The translations under genes were made by a program, and so were the position numbers. The notes under the pieces are model-generated. The model had not been told where the DNA came from and ran no database searches. It saw only the letters and a program-made list of their open reading frames with translations. A stretch of 64,000 nucleotides of DNA, from the NCBI GenBank assembly GCA_036937835.1, contig CM072879.1, positions 5,804,001 through 5,868,000 of the forward strand, in the 5' to 3' direction. This document shows, one piece after another, positions 37,901 through 51,500 of this stretch. The stretch is from Pampus argenteus (taxonomy: Eukaryota; Chordata; Actinopteri; Scombriformes; Stromateidae). Numbering within the stretch: position 1 is the stretch's first letter; every line of letters begins with the position of its first letter.

Positions 37901-38034
37901 CCTCTTTTTAAGTACAGCTGTGGATTTTGATCTTGCTGATCAATTCTATTTACTTGGTTTAGGCACCTGTTCTATCCTTGAACGTGTCAATGTGTATCAG
38001 TCTTTCTTCCGGCGTCATGCAAAATTCTTACAAA
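35000..38034. other. non-coding spacer between relic and gene A
   Basis: No coding exon was seen. 35,619-36,415 is the source or sister of a segment also present inside intron 1 of gene A (38,401-38,803), sharing for example GTGTTATGGGTGTTATGTT and AAAGAACGGTTGGG. Poly-A and poly-T runs are frequent. Short TG and CA runs at about 36,943-36,980 could pair with each other. Confidence 0.6.
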
Positions 38035-38244
38035 GGGTGTGTCACTGAGAAGCTATGATGGAAAGATTTCACTGACAACAAAGTCGGTTGGCATTGTTGT
38101 CAACTCTCCGCCCCTTCAATTCAGGAAGAATGCCATCTGCTCATCAGTTGACAGCGCTGACGACTAACAGGTTACGGCAACGTTCCTTTTTTATATAGTG
38201 TGTTTGTCTCACAGGTCTGTTTTTCCCCTTTTTCATCTTATCAG
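38035..38244 (+). promoter_or_regulatory. putative promoter and untranslated first exon of gene A
   Basis: The last bases, CTTATCAG, are followed by a GTAAGAG donor at 38,245. The region is conserved with the relic copy (32,210-32,430) and, over its last ~90 bases, with gene B (47,830-47,920). That supports a shared functional 5' exon. No clear TATA box was seen at a usual distance and the transcription start is unknown. Confidence 0.5.
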
Positions 38245-38400
38245 GTAAGAGAAATATTAAAAAAAAACATTTTTTTGTGGAAATGACCTTGTATACAGCA
38301 GCACAATGTGGTGTTTTGAAGGGCTTGAATGATCACAACACAGTTTAAACTTTTAATGATTTTTCATTTCTTGCTCCTAGTATCTGTATTCATCAAGTAA

Positions 38401-38803
38401 GTCATCTAGCTCAGTGTTATGGGTGTTATGTTACTGATACCTCATACTATTTGTTTGCTGTTTTTTTTTTTGTTTTTTTACCAAAATGTATTTTGATACT
38501 TTTTCAAATAAAAAGAAAACAAAGAACGGTTGGGGAAAAAAAAAAAAAAAAAAAAAAAAAAACTATCCCTTTAATTTAGCTGCATTGAAGATGTATGTAC
38601 AAGCACACTTCTATGTAATAATACAGTTTTAATTATTATTATAGAGAAGTTTCAGAATGAAATGAACAGCATGTTGATTGTTGTTGTTTACGAGTACTGA
38701 AATAAAAAAAAATAAAAAAAATAATTTTCATAATCTCATTTTGTGAATTCTTATTTTAAAGTTAGCTTAACTACGGTGTGTTAAGTGCATTTATTTAATT
38801 TTA
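38401..38803. repeat. segment duplicated from 35.6-36.4 kb, inside gene A intron 1
   Basis: This piece repeats 35,619-36,415 in the same direction with internal deletions. It interrupts the otherwise relic-like intron: on its right the sequence resumes similarity to 32,660-33,105. It shows that gene A's first intron is a composite. Confidence 0.75.
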
Positions 38804-39414
38804 TGTTCAGAATGTGTTCTTCAGATTGTTCTTCCTCCGTGACCGTGTTCTATTTAATTTGATTTGTTTGTATTGTTCTATTACTCTTCTGCTTTACCAG
38901 TTTCACCAAACAAAAGTGTAAACATTACAGTTAAATGTGACAAATTATACTGAATGCCAAAAACTATAAGAATCCAATACTCTATGGAAAAAAAAAAGCA
39001 AAAAAAAAAAAAAGCAAACAAAACCAAAACAAACAAAAAAATATATACAAATGGTATTCATGCAGCCCGGTTGATGGAAAAACTGGATATGGCTAATCAA
39101 ATAGTTTTCTTTGTTGTCATTGTATTTCAGTAATACCTTTTCTGTCAGCACCTGTAAAGACTCTTTCTGTCAGTCAAACATGCAACACAGGTTTATGACT
39201 AAATAAGCAGGTGTGGTGTCCGTATAGAAGTCAGGACATATTGTAAGCTGTTCACTTTTGCGTCCTCTGGTTTCAGTGTACTTCATATATATGATGATTT
39301 CTATGAATTTCTCTCAGTAATATTATGACATCTGTCACGTTCGTGATTTAACTCATGTCACCACTCATTGTATCCACAGATCTGTTCTTCATACAACAAC
39401 ATCACGCTGCCGAG

Positions 39415-40628
39415 ATGCTTTCCAGAATGAAAAGAACCATATTTGTCATTACCTTACTGTGTATCACTGCCTTCACGGTGTTTTCAACATCTACGTGGAA
39501 TTTATCTGTAATTTCTCAGGAGAGAAGACATTGTGGCTGTAAGAAATGTTTAACAGAGGATGATCCATGGTTTAAGGAGCTTATCAATGCATCTCCTCAG
39601 CCCTTTTTGTCACGAAACTATGTAACCCCAGAAGATGATTTCAATTGGTGGAAGGTAAATGTCAACTTACCTCTATAGACAGGTTCTAAATATTCCACTA
39701 ATAGGAACCCTGTTTAGTGTAAGCTGTCAAAGTGGTATTTTTTCATGCATGGCAACACAAAGCAGAAGTTGAAATCTATTTAAATACATTATTAAAATTA
39801 AAATAAAAAAAAATAAAAATAATGAAAATGAAATGAAAAAGATAATATTCTCAACATTATATGACCAGGCTACATCCACAATAATACATTTATTTTTAAA
39901 AAATGCTAAACTTTTGCTACGTTTATACATGTTTTGGAACCACTAAAACCGGTACACCCATTACTTTCGCCATTGCTGTTCTTCCTCCGTAGTATTTTTT
40001 TGCAACTGAGCAACCAATCGCAGAGCAGACAATATGCTTCCCGTTTGCCTAGTACACATGAATATCATGTGATGTATTCAGGCGCATTAGTACGGACTGT
40101 TTTGAAACAGTGCAAACATGCTGATGTGGATGGAGTTCTATTAAGACAAAATGTAAAAGTAATAAAGGCAACATAAAAAGTATATCATAAAGTTCTATTA
40201 GGGCTTGGACTCGCACATTATAATTTTAAAATATCAGAAGTTTTCAAGCCGGAACCTTTGTATTCACTTGTTTTTGCTACCAGTAACTCAGGTGCACACG
40301 CCAAATCCGGCAAAACAATGATGGATGATGAAAACGTTTCACTTGGCTCATTGAGGGTTAATTTTTAGAAAACGTCCTGATGGAATGCTGGATAAGAGCG
40401 TTGTTACCTACAAGTTGTAAAAAAAAAAAAAAGGAGTTTGTTTATCATCGAAGTAGAGTTCTTCTTGATAAACTTGAAAGCTGAATATTAGCACTATTAG
40501 CATTAGCATGAATTATTTGTTTGGTAAAAAGATGAACGAAATAGAACACAAAATAAATATCTTTGTGGTTTAACTTATGTGTTTTTATTCAATAGTTTAG
40601 TTGAATACACTAAACTAATAAAATGTAT

Positions 40629-40667
<39 letters not shown>

Positions 40668-40672
40668 TCTAT

Positions 40673-40715
<43 letters not shown>

Positions 40716-42735
40716 TATTTTTGTCACAGGGTTTGCAATTAATTTTGATTTGTAATTTTGTAATTTTATTTTTAATTATAAAATGTTAACCGAGTCCCAT
40801 CACTAATTTGTATACAACCAAAAAGAGTTAAATTGGAAATGTGATATTTAATGGCTGTGATCATTTCGTTTTAGGTATGAAAACACCTGGTTAGGGAAAG
40901 GTTTGAAAGATCTTGTATGTGATACAATTTTTAACTAATGCTGGAATTTTTTTATTTTTTTTTGTGTGTCCAAGCGAATACAGTTGGAAAGACGCAGCTA
41001 CAGTTTCTACAATGCGACAGTGAACAACCTGTTTCAGATGTTTCCACCCATTCCATCTCTTATAAAGTCCAGCCCTGACCGCTGCAGGACTTGTGCAGTG
41101 GTGGGGAATTCTGGGAATTTGAAGGGATCCCATTACGGAGCTCAGATAGATATTCATGATATCGTAATAAGGTAAATCATGATATATATCATGATATATA
41201 TGAAATATCAGAGTGTCTCTGCCCATCCATACTAAAACTTAATAAAAAAATAAATTTAAAACAATTAAAATAAAAAACCATTACTGCCACCATTACAAAA
41301 TCTACTTTGAAAATTATGTCTGTGTTTCCCATGGAGTGTCACAAACAAAAAGTAAATTAGTAAATAGCCATATAATTGTCCTTAAACTACATGATATTTA
41401 ACACATATCCCCATGTACCATTTAGAATGAACCATGGCCGTACCAAAGGCTACGAAGAAGATGTTGGGACCAAAACAACTCATCATGTGATGTATCCAGA
41501 GAGTTCAACTAATCTGGATAACACCACTCATCTCGTGCTGTTTTCATTCAAGATAAATGACTTACTGTGGCTCCTCAAAACCTTCACCCCAGGGTAAGTG
41601 CTAATACAGAGCTACTATGTGTATCTCTGTCCGTTGACATTAACATTGACCAGCTGGCTGCTAATTTTGTGGTGGCGTGAAGTCAGTTGATCAGACTGTT
41701 GAGAGTGAAATAAAAAGAGTAAAGGCTCTAACGTGCTAGGTGTGTGGATTTAAATTTATTAGATATAGACATAGTTGCGAGTTTCTGGTTATAGGTTTTG
41801 CAATGAACTCTACTTGCAACATTTATAAACGAATGTTATATAATTAGTGTCAGTAAAAAAAAGTTAGTAATGATTTCTGTTTTTTTTTTTTTTTCTATTA
41901 AATTTGACGACTAATGTCACCTTCAACAGAGAAAACAAGGCTGTGGAGAGGAGAGCTAACAAGGATTTGGTGAGTAATCTAAATGATCTTGCATATATAA
42001 ATATCTGACGGCATTGTTTTGTGCATTCAGTGCAGAAAGTCAGTTAGTTCATAAATGTCAGTTTTGGGCTGTGTGATTCATAACAGGTGATGATCCTCAA
42101 CCCAGCTTTCATGAAGTATGTTCATGAAATGTGGCTAAAAAAGAAGGGGAGTTATCCATCCACTGGCTTTCTGACTGTGGCTCTCAGCATGCAGATGTGT
42201 GATGAGGTAATTTCCTTAGCTTGTTATTGGCAATGTAAATAGCAAATCACTGATTCATCATTAACAGTAAGTAAAATGCAAATGTTTGTCCTGAGAAGGG
42301 AAAAAAAAACTATATTAGTCGTCCAAAAGTATTTGAATGACAAATATACGTAAACATAAACATTTATATTACATTTATATACGTAAATAAACATTTAACC
42401 TTCATTGGAATGAGTCAGAAACTCCACTTTTGGATATGACGATTACAATATGACAACAATATGTTCAAAAAGGCAAATTAACACTGTAGACTGCACCACC
42501 ATAACATTAACTTACATAATGAAATCTAAGTTTTAAAATATTGTTTCTGCTGTTTTTTTTTTTTCAGGTCAATGTCTTTGGGTTTGGTGCAGACAGAGAT
42601 GGAAACTGGAATCATTACTTTGAACAGCTCAAAAATAAAAACCTGAGAACTGGACCGCATGCAGGAACACACGAATATCAAGTTATTCAACAACTACATG
42701 AAAAGCAGAAAATCCATTTTTTTAAAGGACGGTAA
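39415..42735 (+). CDS. st3gal1l: st3gal1-like alpha-2,3-sialyltransferase, gene A
   Basis: Six coding exons: 39,415-39,654; 40,975-41,171; 41,426-41,593; 41,930-41,969; 42,087-42,206; 42,568-42,735. They total 933 bases, giving 310 residues, and all introns are GT-AG. The type II layout has a short basic tail (MLSRMKR), a membrane anchor at about residues 8-24 and a lumenal stem with CGCKKC at 40-45. Sialylmotif L starts at C117 (CRTCAVVGNSGNL) and runs through GTKTTHH. Sialylmotif S is about 220-262 (NPAFMKYV, YPSTGFLTVAL, C253). Motif III is HYFE at 271-274. Motif VS is H286-x4-E291. C120 and C253 are the expected disulphide pair. Sequons include N29, N93 and N178. Family role: transfer of Neu5Ac from CMP-Neu5Ac to Gal-beta1,3-GalNAc in the Golgi. 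The length is slightly shorter than mammalian ST3GAL1. The ATG at 39,415 was chosen because it gives the anchor right after a basic tail, just after the exon's acceptor at 39,379. Confidence 0.92.
40626..40719. repeat. (TTTA)n microsatellite
   Basis: About 94 bp of TTTA/ATTT tetranucleotide repeat with one interruption (ATCT), in the intron before the sialylmotif L exon of gene A. Confidence 0.95.
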
Positions 42736-44783
<2,048 letters not shown>

Positions 44784-44785
44784 TA

Positions 44786-45478
44786 CCGTATTTTCCGGAC
44801 TATAGAGCACACCTAAATATAAGCTGCACCCATTAAAATTTTAATGAAATATATATTTTGTCACATATAAGCCGCACCGGACTATAAGCCGCCAATATTC
44901 AGGCTGAAAAAATAAGTTATTTAGACAGAAAGATTTTGCACCATAAGTGTTTATTCATATACCTGCAATAAAAATCATTGATGGTTTTATTCATCTTCCT
45001 TCTTGTGCACTAAATCTAAGTTACTTCATTTTTCTTCCATTAAACACCAAATCACTGTCACCTTTTCCTCCTGCACACTGTTAAAGCGCAACTGTGCAAC
45101 TATTAAAGTCGCTTCATTCTCCCATGCACTGAAGCCACAAGTCACTATTTATCTTCCTCCTGAGCATTTAAAACTAATGAACACCAAACCACTGTCACTT
45201 CATTTCTACTGCGCACTGAAGCCACTGAAGTCGTCCTCTTCAGTGTCGGAGTTGAACAGCGTCAGATTATCTTCATCACATACCGTCTCACCATAGATTC
45301 ATTAACTGCAAGCTTACGTGCAGCCGCTCTGTTTCCTTCACGGATAACCAGATCGATGGCATTCAACTGCATCATAGGAATTTCTTCGTGGGTTTTCTAT
45401 TTTGACGTGTGAGGGTGTAATAATAATATTATATACCCCCTGTTGGCTGAAAAAAAGCTTATAGTCTGGAAAATACGG
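44786..45478 (-). mobile_element. pogo-like non-autonomous DNA transposon
   Basis: Inverted ends CCGTATTTTCCGGACTATAG (left) and the complement with one mismatch (right) are each flanked by TA (44,784-44,785 and 45,479-45,480). The minus strand carries a coding remnant (GNRAAARKLAVNESMVRR, then SDTEEDDFSG). It resembles the CENP-B-type helix-turn-helix of pogo transposases, interrupted by stops. A paralogous empty site exists at 46,269-46,270. Confidence 0.8.
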
Positions 45479-45554
45479 TATGTAGAATACCATCCCTCTA
45501 TTTTCCATTCCTCTTTTATTTTGAATATATTTTCCTATTTTGGTGTTGAAGGAC

Positions 45555-45810
45555 AAAGCCTGTGAATATTCTCATTCATCCAGGTCATGGTTATCTCAAG
45601 TAGATTAAATCGATCGCAACTGGACTTGGTTATTTGTCTTTGAAGACGTTTCACCTCTCATCCAAGAGGCTTCATCAGTTCATGCTCGTTTGACTAGGCT
45701 GGGACTAGTCCAACTAGCTGGTGTAGAAACCCAGGTATTTAACCTCTGTGGAGGCAGTCACATGGTCAGTGATGTCATTGGCTCATTGAAGGGCAAAGCT
45801 GTATCATTTT
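45555..45810. repeat. dispersed fish repeat fragment
   Basis: Contains GAAGACGTTTCACCTCTCAT followed by CCAAGAGGCTTCATCAGTTC, a motif that recurs in many teleost genomes within retroelement-like repeats. The exact class is not assigned. Confidence 0.45.
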
Positions 45811-45814
45811 GCAT

Positions 45815-46290
45815 GCCCTTATTGATATCCAATGGCATCATTTGACAGCCATAGCAGTTTGACGTCTGCAAGCGCAAGAAAATAAATAGTACATTGATTT
45901 ATAATGCGTACAAATCTATTGTTCATACTAGAGCATATAGACTTGGGACACCTGTAGCACCAAATCATGTACATTTGTAGACCAGTGTAAATTAATGACA
46001 TTTATTTAAACTACAGCAATAACTTTCATATTACATATATAAAATAATTGATTAAACCTTGTGTATTTCTGCTTCCATTCCATTGGTTTGGTGTCAGGTC
46101 TCTATTCATGTGACCTCCTAAACCAGTGTGGTCCCATTGTCTTTTAATCCTGTGCAAAACCAGTCTTGTCAGTGTCTGCGTTTCCCTCCACACCTGCCCT
46201 GCCCCCAGTGTTGTTCCCCTTACCAATCACCTTGCCTGTGACTAGACTGACTAGACTTGTTTTCAGACATATGTAGATTACCATCCCTCT
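45815..46290. repeat. local duplication, copy 1 (pairs with 47.0-47.4 kb and 44.7 kb)
   Basis: 45,815-46,150 repeats at 46,975-47,380 (shared ATTTATAATGCGTACAAATC and AGAGCATATAGACTTGGGAC). 46,190-46,290 repeats 44,690-44,790 and the sequence after 45,478. This shows repeated local duplication between genes A and B. Confidence 0.75.
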
Positions 46291-46974
46291 ATTTTCCATG
46301 AGAAATATATATATACATATATATACAAACACGGTGTTTTGGATATGCAGTTCATATGACTACTCTTGCTTAACGTGGAAACTGAAGTTTATTACTGGGA
46401 ATAACACAAAGGCAAAAAGATAACTTGTTCTTCCTGGAGCACATATGTATAACATTATCCAACAGTTGGCTGAGCAACAAAAATGTTAGTTTTATACAAG
46501 GTTGTGATCTCTCTCTGTGTGTGTGTGTGTGTAGTTTTTAATACCTAAAGAACTCAGACCTTGATAACAAATCATTTATAAAGCAAAAGACTGAGAAACC
46601 TGATGCACAGATGTCACACATTAAAGGCCATGTTCTGACTGGCATTGATAAGCCAATCAGTTTTTTTTTTTTAGACATGCTGGCTTGAAATAGTGGATGG
46701 ATCGTCATGAAATGTGCTACAAACATTCATGTTCCCTTCGTGATACATAGGAGCAACCATCAGCCTCAGCTGTATCTGTGTTTAGTGCTAGTTAGCAAAT
46801 GTTAACATGCCATAAACCTAAACCAAGTGAAGTGAAAATGTTTCATGTTTCAACGTCAGACTGGAAAAATGTAAGAACCTCTCCTTTAACATTGTCATGT
46901 TGTATTATCTCAAAACACTGCTGTGTGTAAGTACACCTGGCCAGGAGCTCTGTGAGTCTTATGCTGTTTGCTGT

Positions 46975-47380
46975 TTTGAATATATTTTCCTATTTTGGTG
47001 CTGATGGACACAGCTGTACCATTTTGCATGCTATTATTAATAGTTTGACATTTGCAAGTGCAAGAAAATAAATATAGTACATTTATTGATTTATAATGCG
47101 TACAAATCTATTGTACGTACTAGAGCATATAGACTTGGGACACCATGGACTCTGTAGCACCAAATCATGTACATTAGTAGACCAGTGTAAATTAATGAAA
47201 TTTATTTAAACTACAGCAATATTTTTTTTTATATTACATATATAAAAATGTATTATACCTTGTGTCTTTTTTGCTTTTCCATTTGTAAGAAGTTTATATA
47301 TGGTTTGGTGTCAGGTCTTTATTCATGTAACCTCGTAAACGTGGTCCCATTGTCTTTTAATCCTGTGCAGAACCAGTCTT
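46975..47380. repeat. local duplication, copy 2
   Basis: Same orientation as 45,780-46,150, with small insertions such as CATGGACT. The intervening DNA (46,300-46,970) shows no gene. Confidence 0.7.
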
Positions 47381-47439
47381 GTCAGTGTGTATTGTTCTGT
47401 ACATTTTGCACTTGTACAGAACAGGTTTTGTACTGACAC

Positions 47440-47829
47440 AGCAGCATTGAAGACTGTCACTATGTTATGTTGGTGCAGAATAGACCCAACAGCGAAACGT
47501 CAAAAGAAACAACAAAACAAGAACATTTATTGAAATGATTATTCAGGGCTGGTGGAGGAGGAAGGTAAATCCAGCGAATACACAGGCAAATGGTACACAG
47601 CAGTGACGAGGGAGAATGACTGTCAGGCAACAAAAGGCAGGGTGGAGCCAAGGTGCACTGGAGCGGAGGACATAAGCAGGAGGATGAGGCTGTATAACGC
47701 AGGAAACCAAAGATTACTTAAAAGATTAACAAAGAATGCTTGACGTAATCGAACGGTTGAAGAGATGAATATACTGCTGCTGATGAACAGGTATGTAGAG
47801 GGCAGGGTAAAACTATCGTAATGAGTGAG
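47440..47829. other. unrelated insert upstream of gene B
   Basis: This stretch has no counterpart upstream of gene A. It replaces the outer part of the promoter region that gene A and the relic share. No protein family was recognised in its short open frames. Confidence 0.4.
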
Positions 47830-47920
47830 GTGGTACGACACTATGATGCAGACATTTCACTGAAGAAAAAAAAAAACTGTATTTGTTTGTAACCAGCCTT
47901 GTTTTTTTCCATTTCATCAG
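47830..47920 (+). promoter_or_regulatory. putative untranslated first exon of gene B, shortened upstream region
   Basis: The end, TTTCATCAG before a GTAAGAG donor at 47,921, aligns with gene A's 38,160-38,244. About 150 bases of the upstream block conserved between gene A and the relic are absent, so gene B may be regulated differently. Confidence 0.45.
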
Positions 47921-48598
47921 GTAAGAGAAAAATATTTAACACATTTTAACTGACTTTTCGTGGTAGTGACCTTTCTATATACAGAAGTAGTTGAATGTTT
48001 CACGGGACAACAGAGCAGCCGAACAGGTGTAAATATGGTTGTGATTACAGTACGGATAAGAGTGGTGTTCATTTTTATTTTTTTTTATTTTAAACGAATG
48101 TTTTCGTGTTCAGATTGTTCTTCTTCGTTGACAGCGTTCTATTTAATTTGAATTGTTTTAATTAAAATTTAATTATTACTCTAGTATCTATTAGTACTTC
48201 CCTAGAATTTGACCAAACAGAAGTCTCTCAAATATGATTCCAGTTTAAACATTACTGCCAAATGTGCGAAACCGCACCAAAAGCTGTTGGAAACCTTATG
48301 ATTTATGGGACTAAAACAACATAGCCTTATTGATGGCGGATCGGAGTTACAAACATGTAACACAGGTTTATCACTAACTAAACAGGTGTGGTGAGACTAC
48401 AGACAAGAGAGGATATTGTGAGACATTTTGGCTCCTCTTTTTCAGTGTACTTCATACATATTTTATATTTTATACATACTGAATTTATGTCAGTGATACT
48501 TTGATATTTGTCCCATTCATAATTTAATTAACGTGTATATTTCACCACTCATTGTATCCACAGATCTGTTCTTCATTCAGGAACGTCACGCTGCCAAG

Positions 48599-51500
48599 AT
48601 GCTTACTGGAAAGAGAATAATTATGGTTGTCATTACCCTACTGTGTATCACTGCCTTTACAGTGTTTTCAAGATCTACGTGGAATTTATCTGTAATTTAT
48701 CAGGAGAGAAGACATTGTGCCTGTCAGAAATGTTTAACAGAGGATGATCCATGGTTTGAGGAGCTTATCAATGCATCTCCTGAGCCCTTTTTGTCACAAA
48801 ACTATAAAACCCTGGAAAATGATTTCAATTGGTGGAAGGTAAATGTCGCCCTTTTTTTTTTTTTTTTCAGACTGACTGGTCTGTAGCAAAATCAGCAACT
48901 TTTTGGGGTATTTCTTTTTTTCTAAAGCAGCAGCATATGGGTTGACCTGAATGTTGGTTTAATGGTGTGACACAACTCTGGTTAAGGTCTGGCAAGCTGT
49001 ATGTACTAATTCTGGGAGTAGCTAAGACTCCATGAGCAGTTAGAAATACTGCAGTATAGTAACTAGTCTGTTTTTAACATGCAGCTAGATAAACACATTA
49101 GTCCCTAATTGTTACCACAGACTGATTGAACTGACGTGTAACGTTAGTACAGTAGTTTACCACATGACAACGTGACATAGTAAAACAAAGAGTTGGTTAC
49201 TTCTCCATGTTTGGATTACATGCTGCATCATTTCCTTAATCCCTTTTGTAAATAGACACATTAAATCTAGTGCAGGAATGACAAACTCTGCCACTAATGA
49301 CTAAAAACCTCAATACAGAGAGGTAATTACAGTATTTAATTAAATGTATGTTTTATTTTAAAAAAATACAGACTAGACCACAAATAGTATCAAAAACACG
49401 GTTTGATTACATGGCCATTTTAATAATTTTAACTTTAAATACCATTACTGTGGTATGTGGATCTTGAATGTGATACAATTCTAAAATGATGCGAGAATAA
49501 CATGCATACATCATAAAAGTTTTTTTTTATTATTGTGTGTCCCAGCGAATACAGTTGGAAAGACGCAGCTACAGTTTCTACAATACGACAGTGAACAGCC
49601 TGTTTCCGATGTTTCCACCCATCCCATCTCTTATAAAGTCCAGCCCTGACCGCTGCAGGACTTGTGCAGTGGTGGGGAATTCTGGGAATTTGAAGGGATC
49701 CCATTACGGAGCTCTGATTGATTTTCATGATATCGTAATAAGGTAAATCTTAAAATTTAAACAAAATATCAGAGTAGAGTGTCTCTGCTCATCCATACTA
49801 AAAACACTGATGTTGACACTGAGAAAAATTCACACACAAACAAAGACATACTTGTCCTTAAACTACATGATATTTAACACATATCCCCATGTACCATTTA
49901 GAATGAACCATGGCCGTACCAAAGGCTACGAAGAAGATGTTGGGACCAAAACAACTCATCATGTAATGTATCCACAGAGTTCAACCAATCTGGATAACAC
50001 CACTCATCTCGTGCTGTTTCCATTCAGGATAGATCATTTACTGTGGCTCATCAAAACCTTCACCCCAGGGTAAGTGCTAATACAGAGCTACTACGTGTAT
50101 CTCTGTCCGTTGACATAAAAAGTATCTATCTTTGTGGTCATATTCACATTGCAACAAGTGTTTGACATTTGTCACACGTGTCTCATGGAACAGATACGCT
50201 TCCTTTTTATTAAATGTATCAATGCAAATAAATGTTCTATAATTAGTGTGAGTAATAGTTAATTTCCATTAAATTTGACAGAGAAAACAAGGCTGCGGAG
50301 AGGATTGCTAACAAGGATTTGGTGAGTAACCTAAATGATCTTGCATGACTCTTGCATATATAAATGTCTGATAAGTCAATCAGGATTAAATGGCATTGTA
50401 TTATGCATTCAGTGCAGAAAGGGTTAGTTCACAAATGTCAATCTTTAAGGGCTACATCTGATTCATAACAGGTGATGATCCTCAACCCAGCTTTCATAAA
50501 GTATGTTCATGAAAAGTGGCTGGAAAAGAAGGGCAAGTATCCATCCACTGGCTTTCTGACTGTGGCTCTCAGCACGCAGATGTGTGATGAGGTAGGTTGA
50601 TTTCCAAAGGTTTTGTAATTTCCTTAGCTTATTATTGGCGATATAAATAGCAAATCACTGAAACACCTGGTTTTAGACCACATTAATTCATTAGTATGGT
50701 GTAGGGCCTCCTTTTGCAGTCAATACAGCATCAATTCCTCTTGAGAATGACAGATGCAAGTCCTGCACAGTGGCTAGCTCGTGGAGGAAAACGTTTCCTG
50801 ACTCACTCCTCCAAAACACCCCCAAGTGGCTCAGTAATATTTAGATCTGGTGTCTGTGCAGGCCATTTGAGATTTTCCACTTCACTTTAGTGTTCATCAA
50901 ACCACTTTGTAACCAGTCTTGCTGTGTACGTTGGTGCATCATCATCCTGATACATGGAACCGCCTTCAGGATACATTGTTTGAACCATTGTCGTCCAGAA
51001 TTGTTCAGTAGTCCTTGATAGTGACGCGCCCATCTAGCACAAGTATTGGGACTCGATAATGCCATGATATTGCACCCCAAAACATCACTGATCCACCCCC
51101 ATGCTTCACTCTGGGCTCATGTAACAGTCTGGGTGGTACACTTCTTTGGGGCCTCTCCACACCGTAACACTCCAGGATGTAGGAAAGACAGTTACAGTGG
51201 GGCAAAAAAGTATTTAGTCAGCCACCAATTGTGGAAGTTCTTCCGCTTAAAAAGATGAGAGAAGCCTGTGATTTTCATCATAGGTACACTTTAACTATGA
51301 AAACAAAATCAAGAAAAATCACATTGTAGGATTTTGAATTAATTGGTAAATTCCTCAGTAAAATAAGTATTTAGTCACCTACAAAAAAAAGCCAGATTTC
51401 TGGCTCTCACTTTTTCTTTAAGAGGCTCCTCTGTCCTCCACTCGTTACCTGTATTAATGACATCGGTTTGAACTCATTATAAAAGTATAAAAGACACCTG

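Noticed and set aside
40891..41226. 111-codon minus-strand frame, with similar frames at 49,435 and (plus strand) 60,471
   Set aside because: All three are antisense to the sialylmotif L exon of genes A, B and C.
45003..45296. 97-codon plus-strand frame
   Set aside because: It lies antisense to the pogo-like transposase remnant inside the TA-flanked element.
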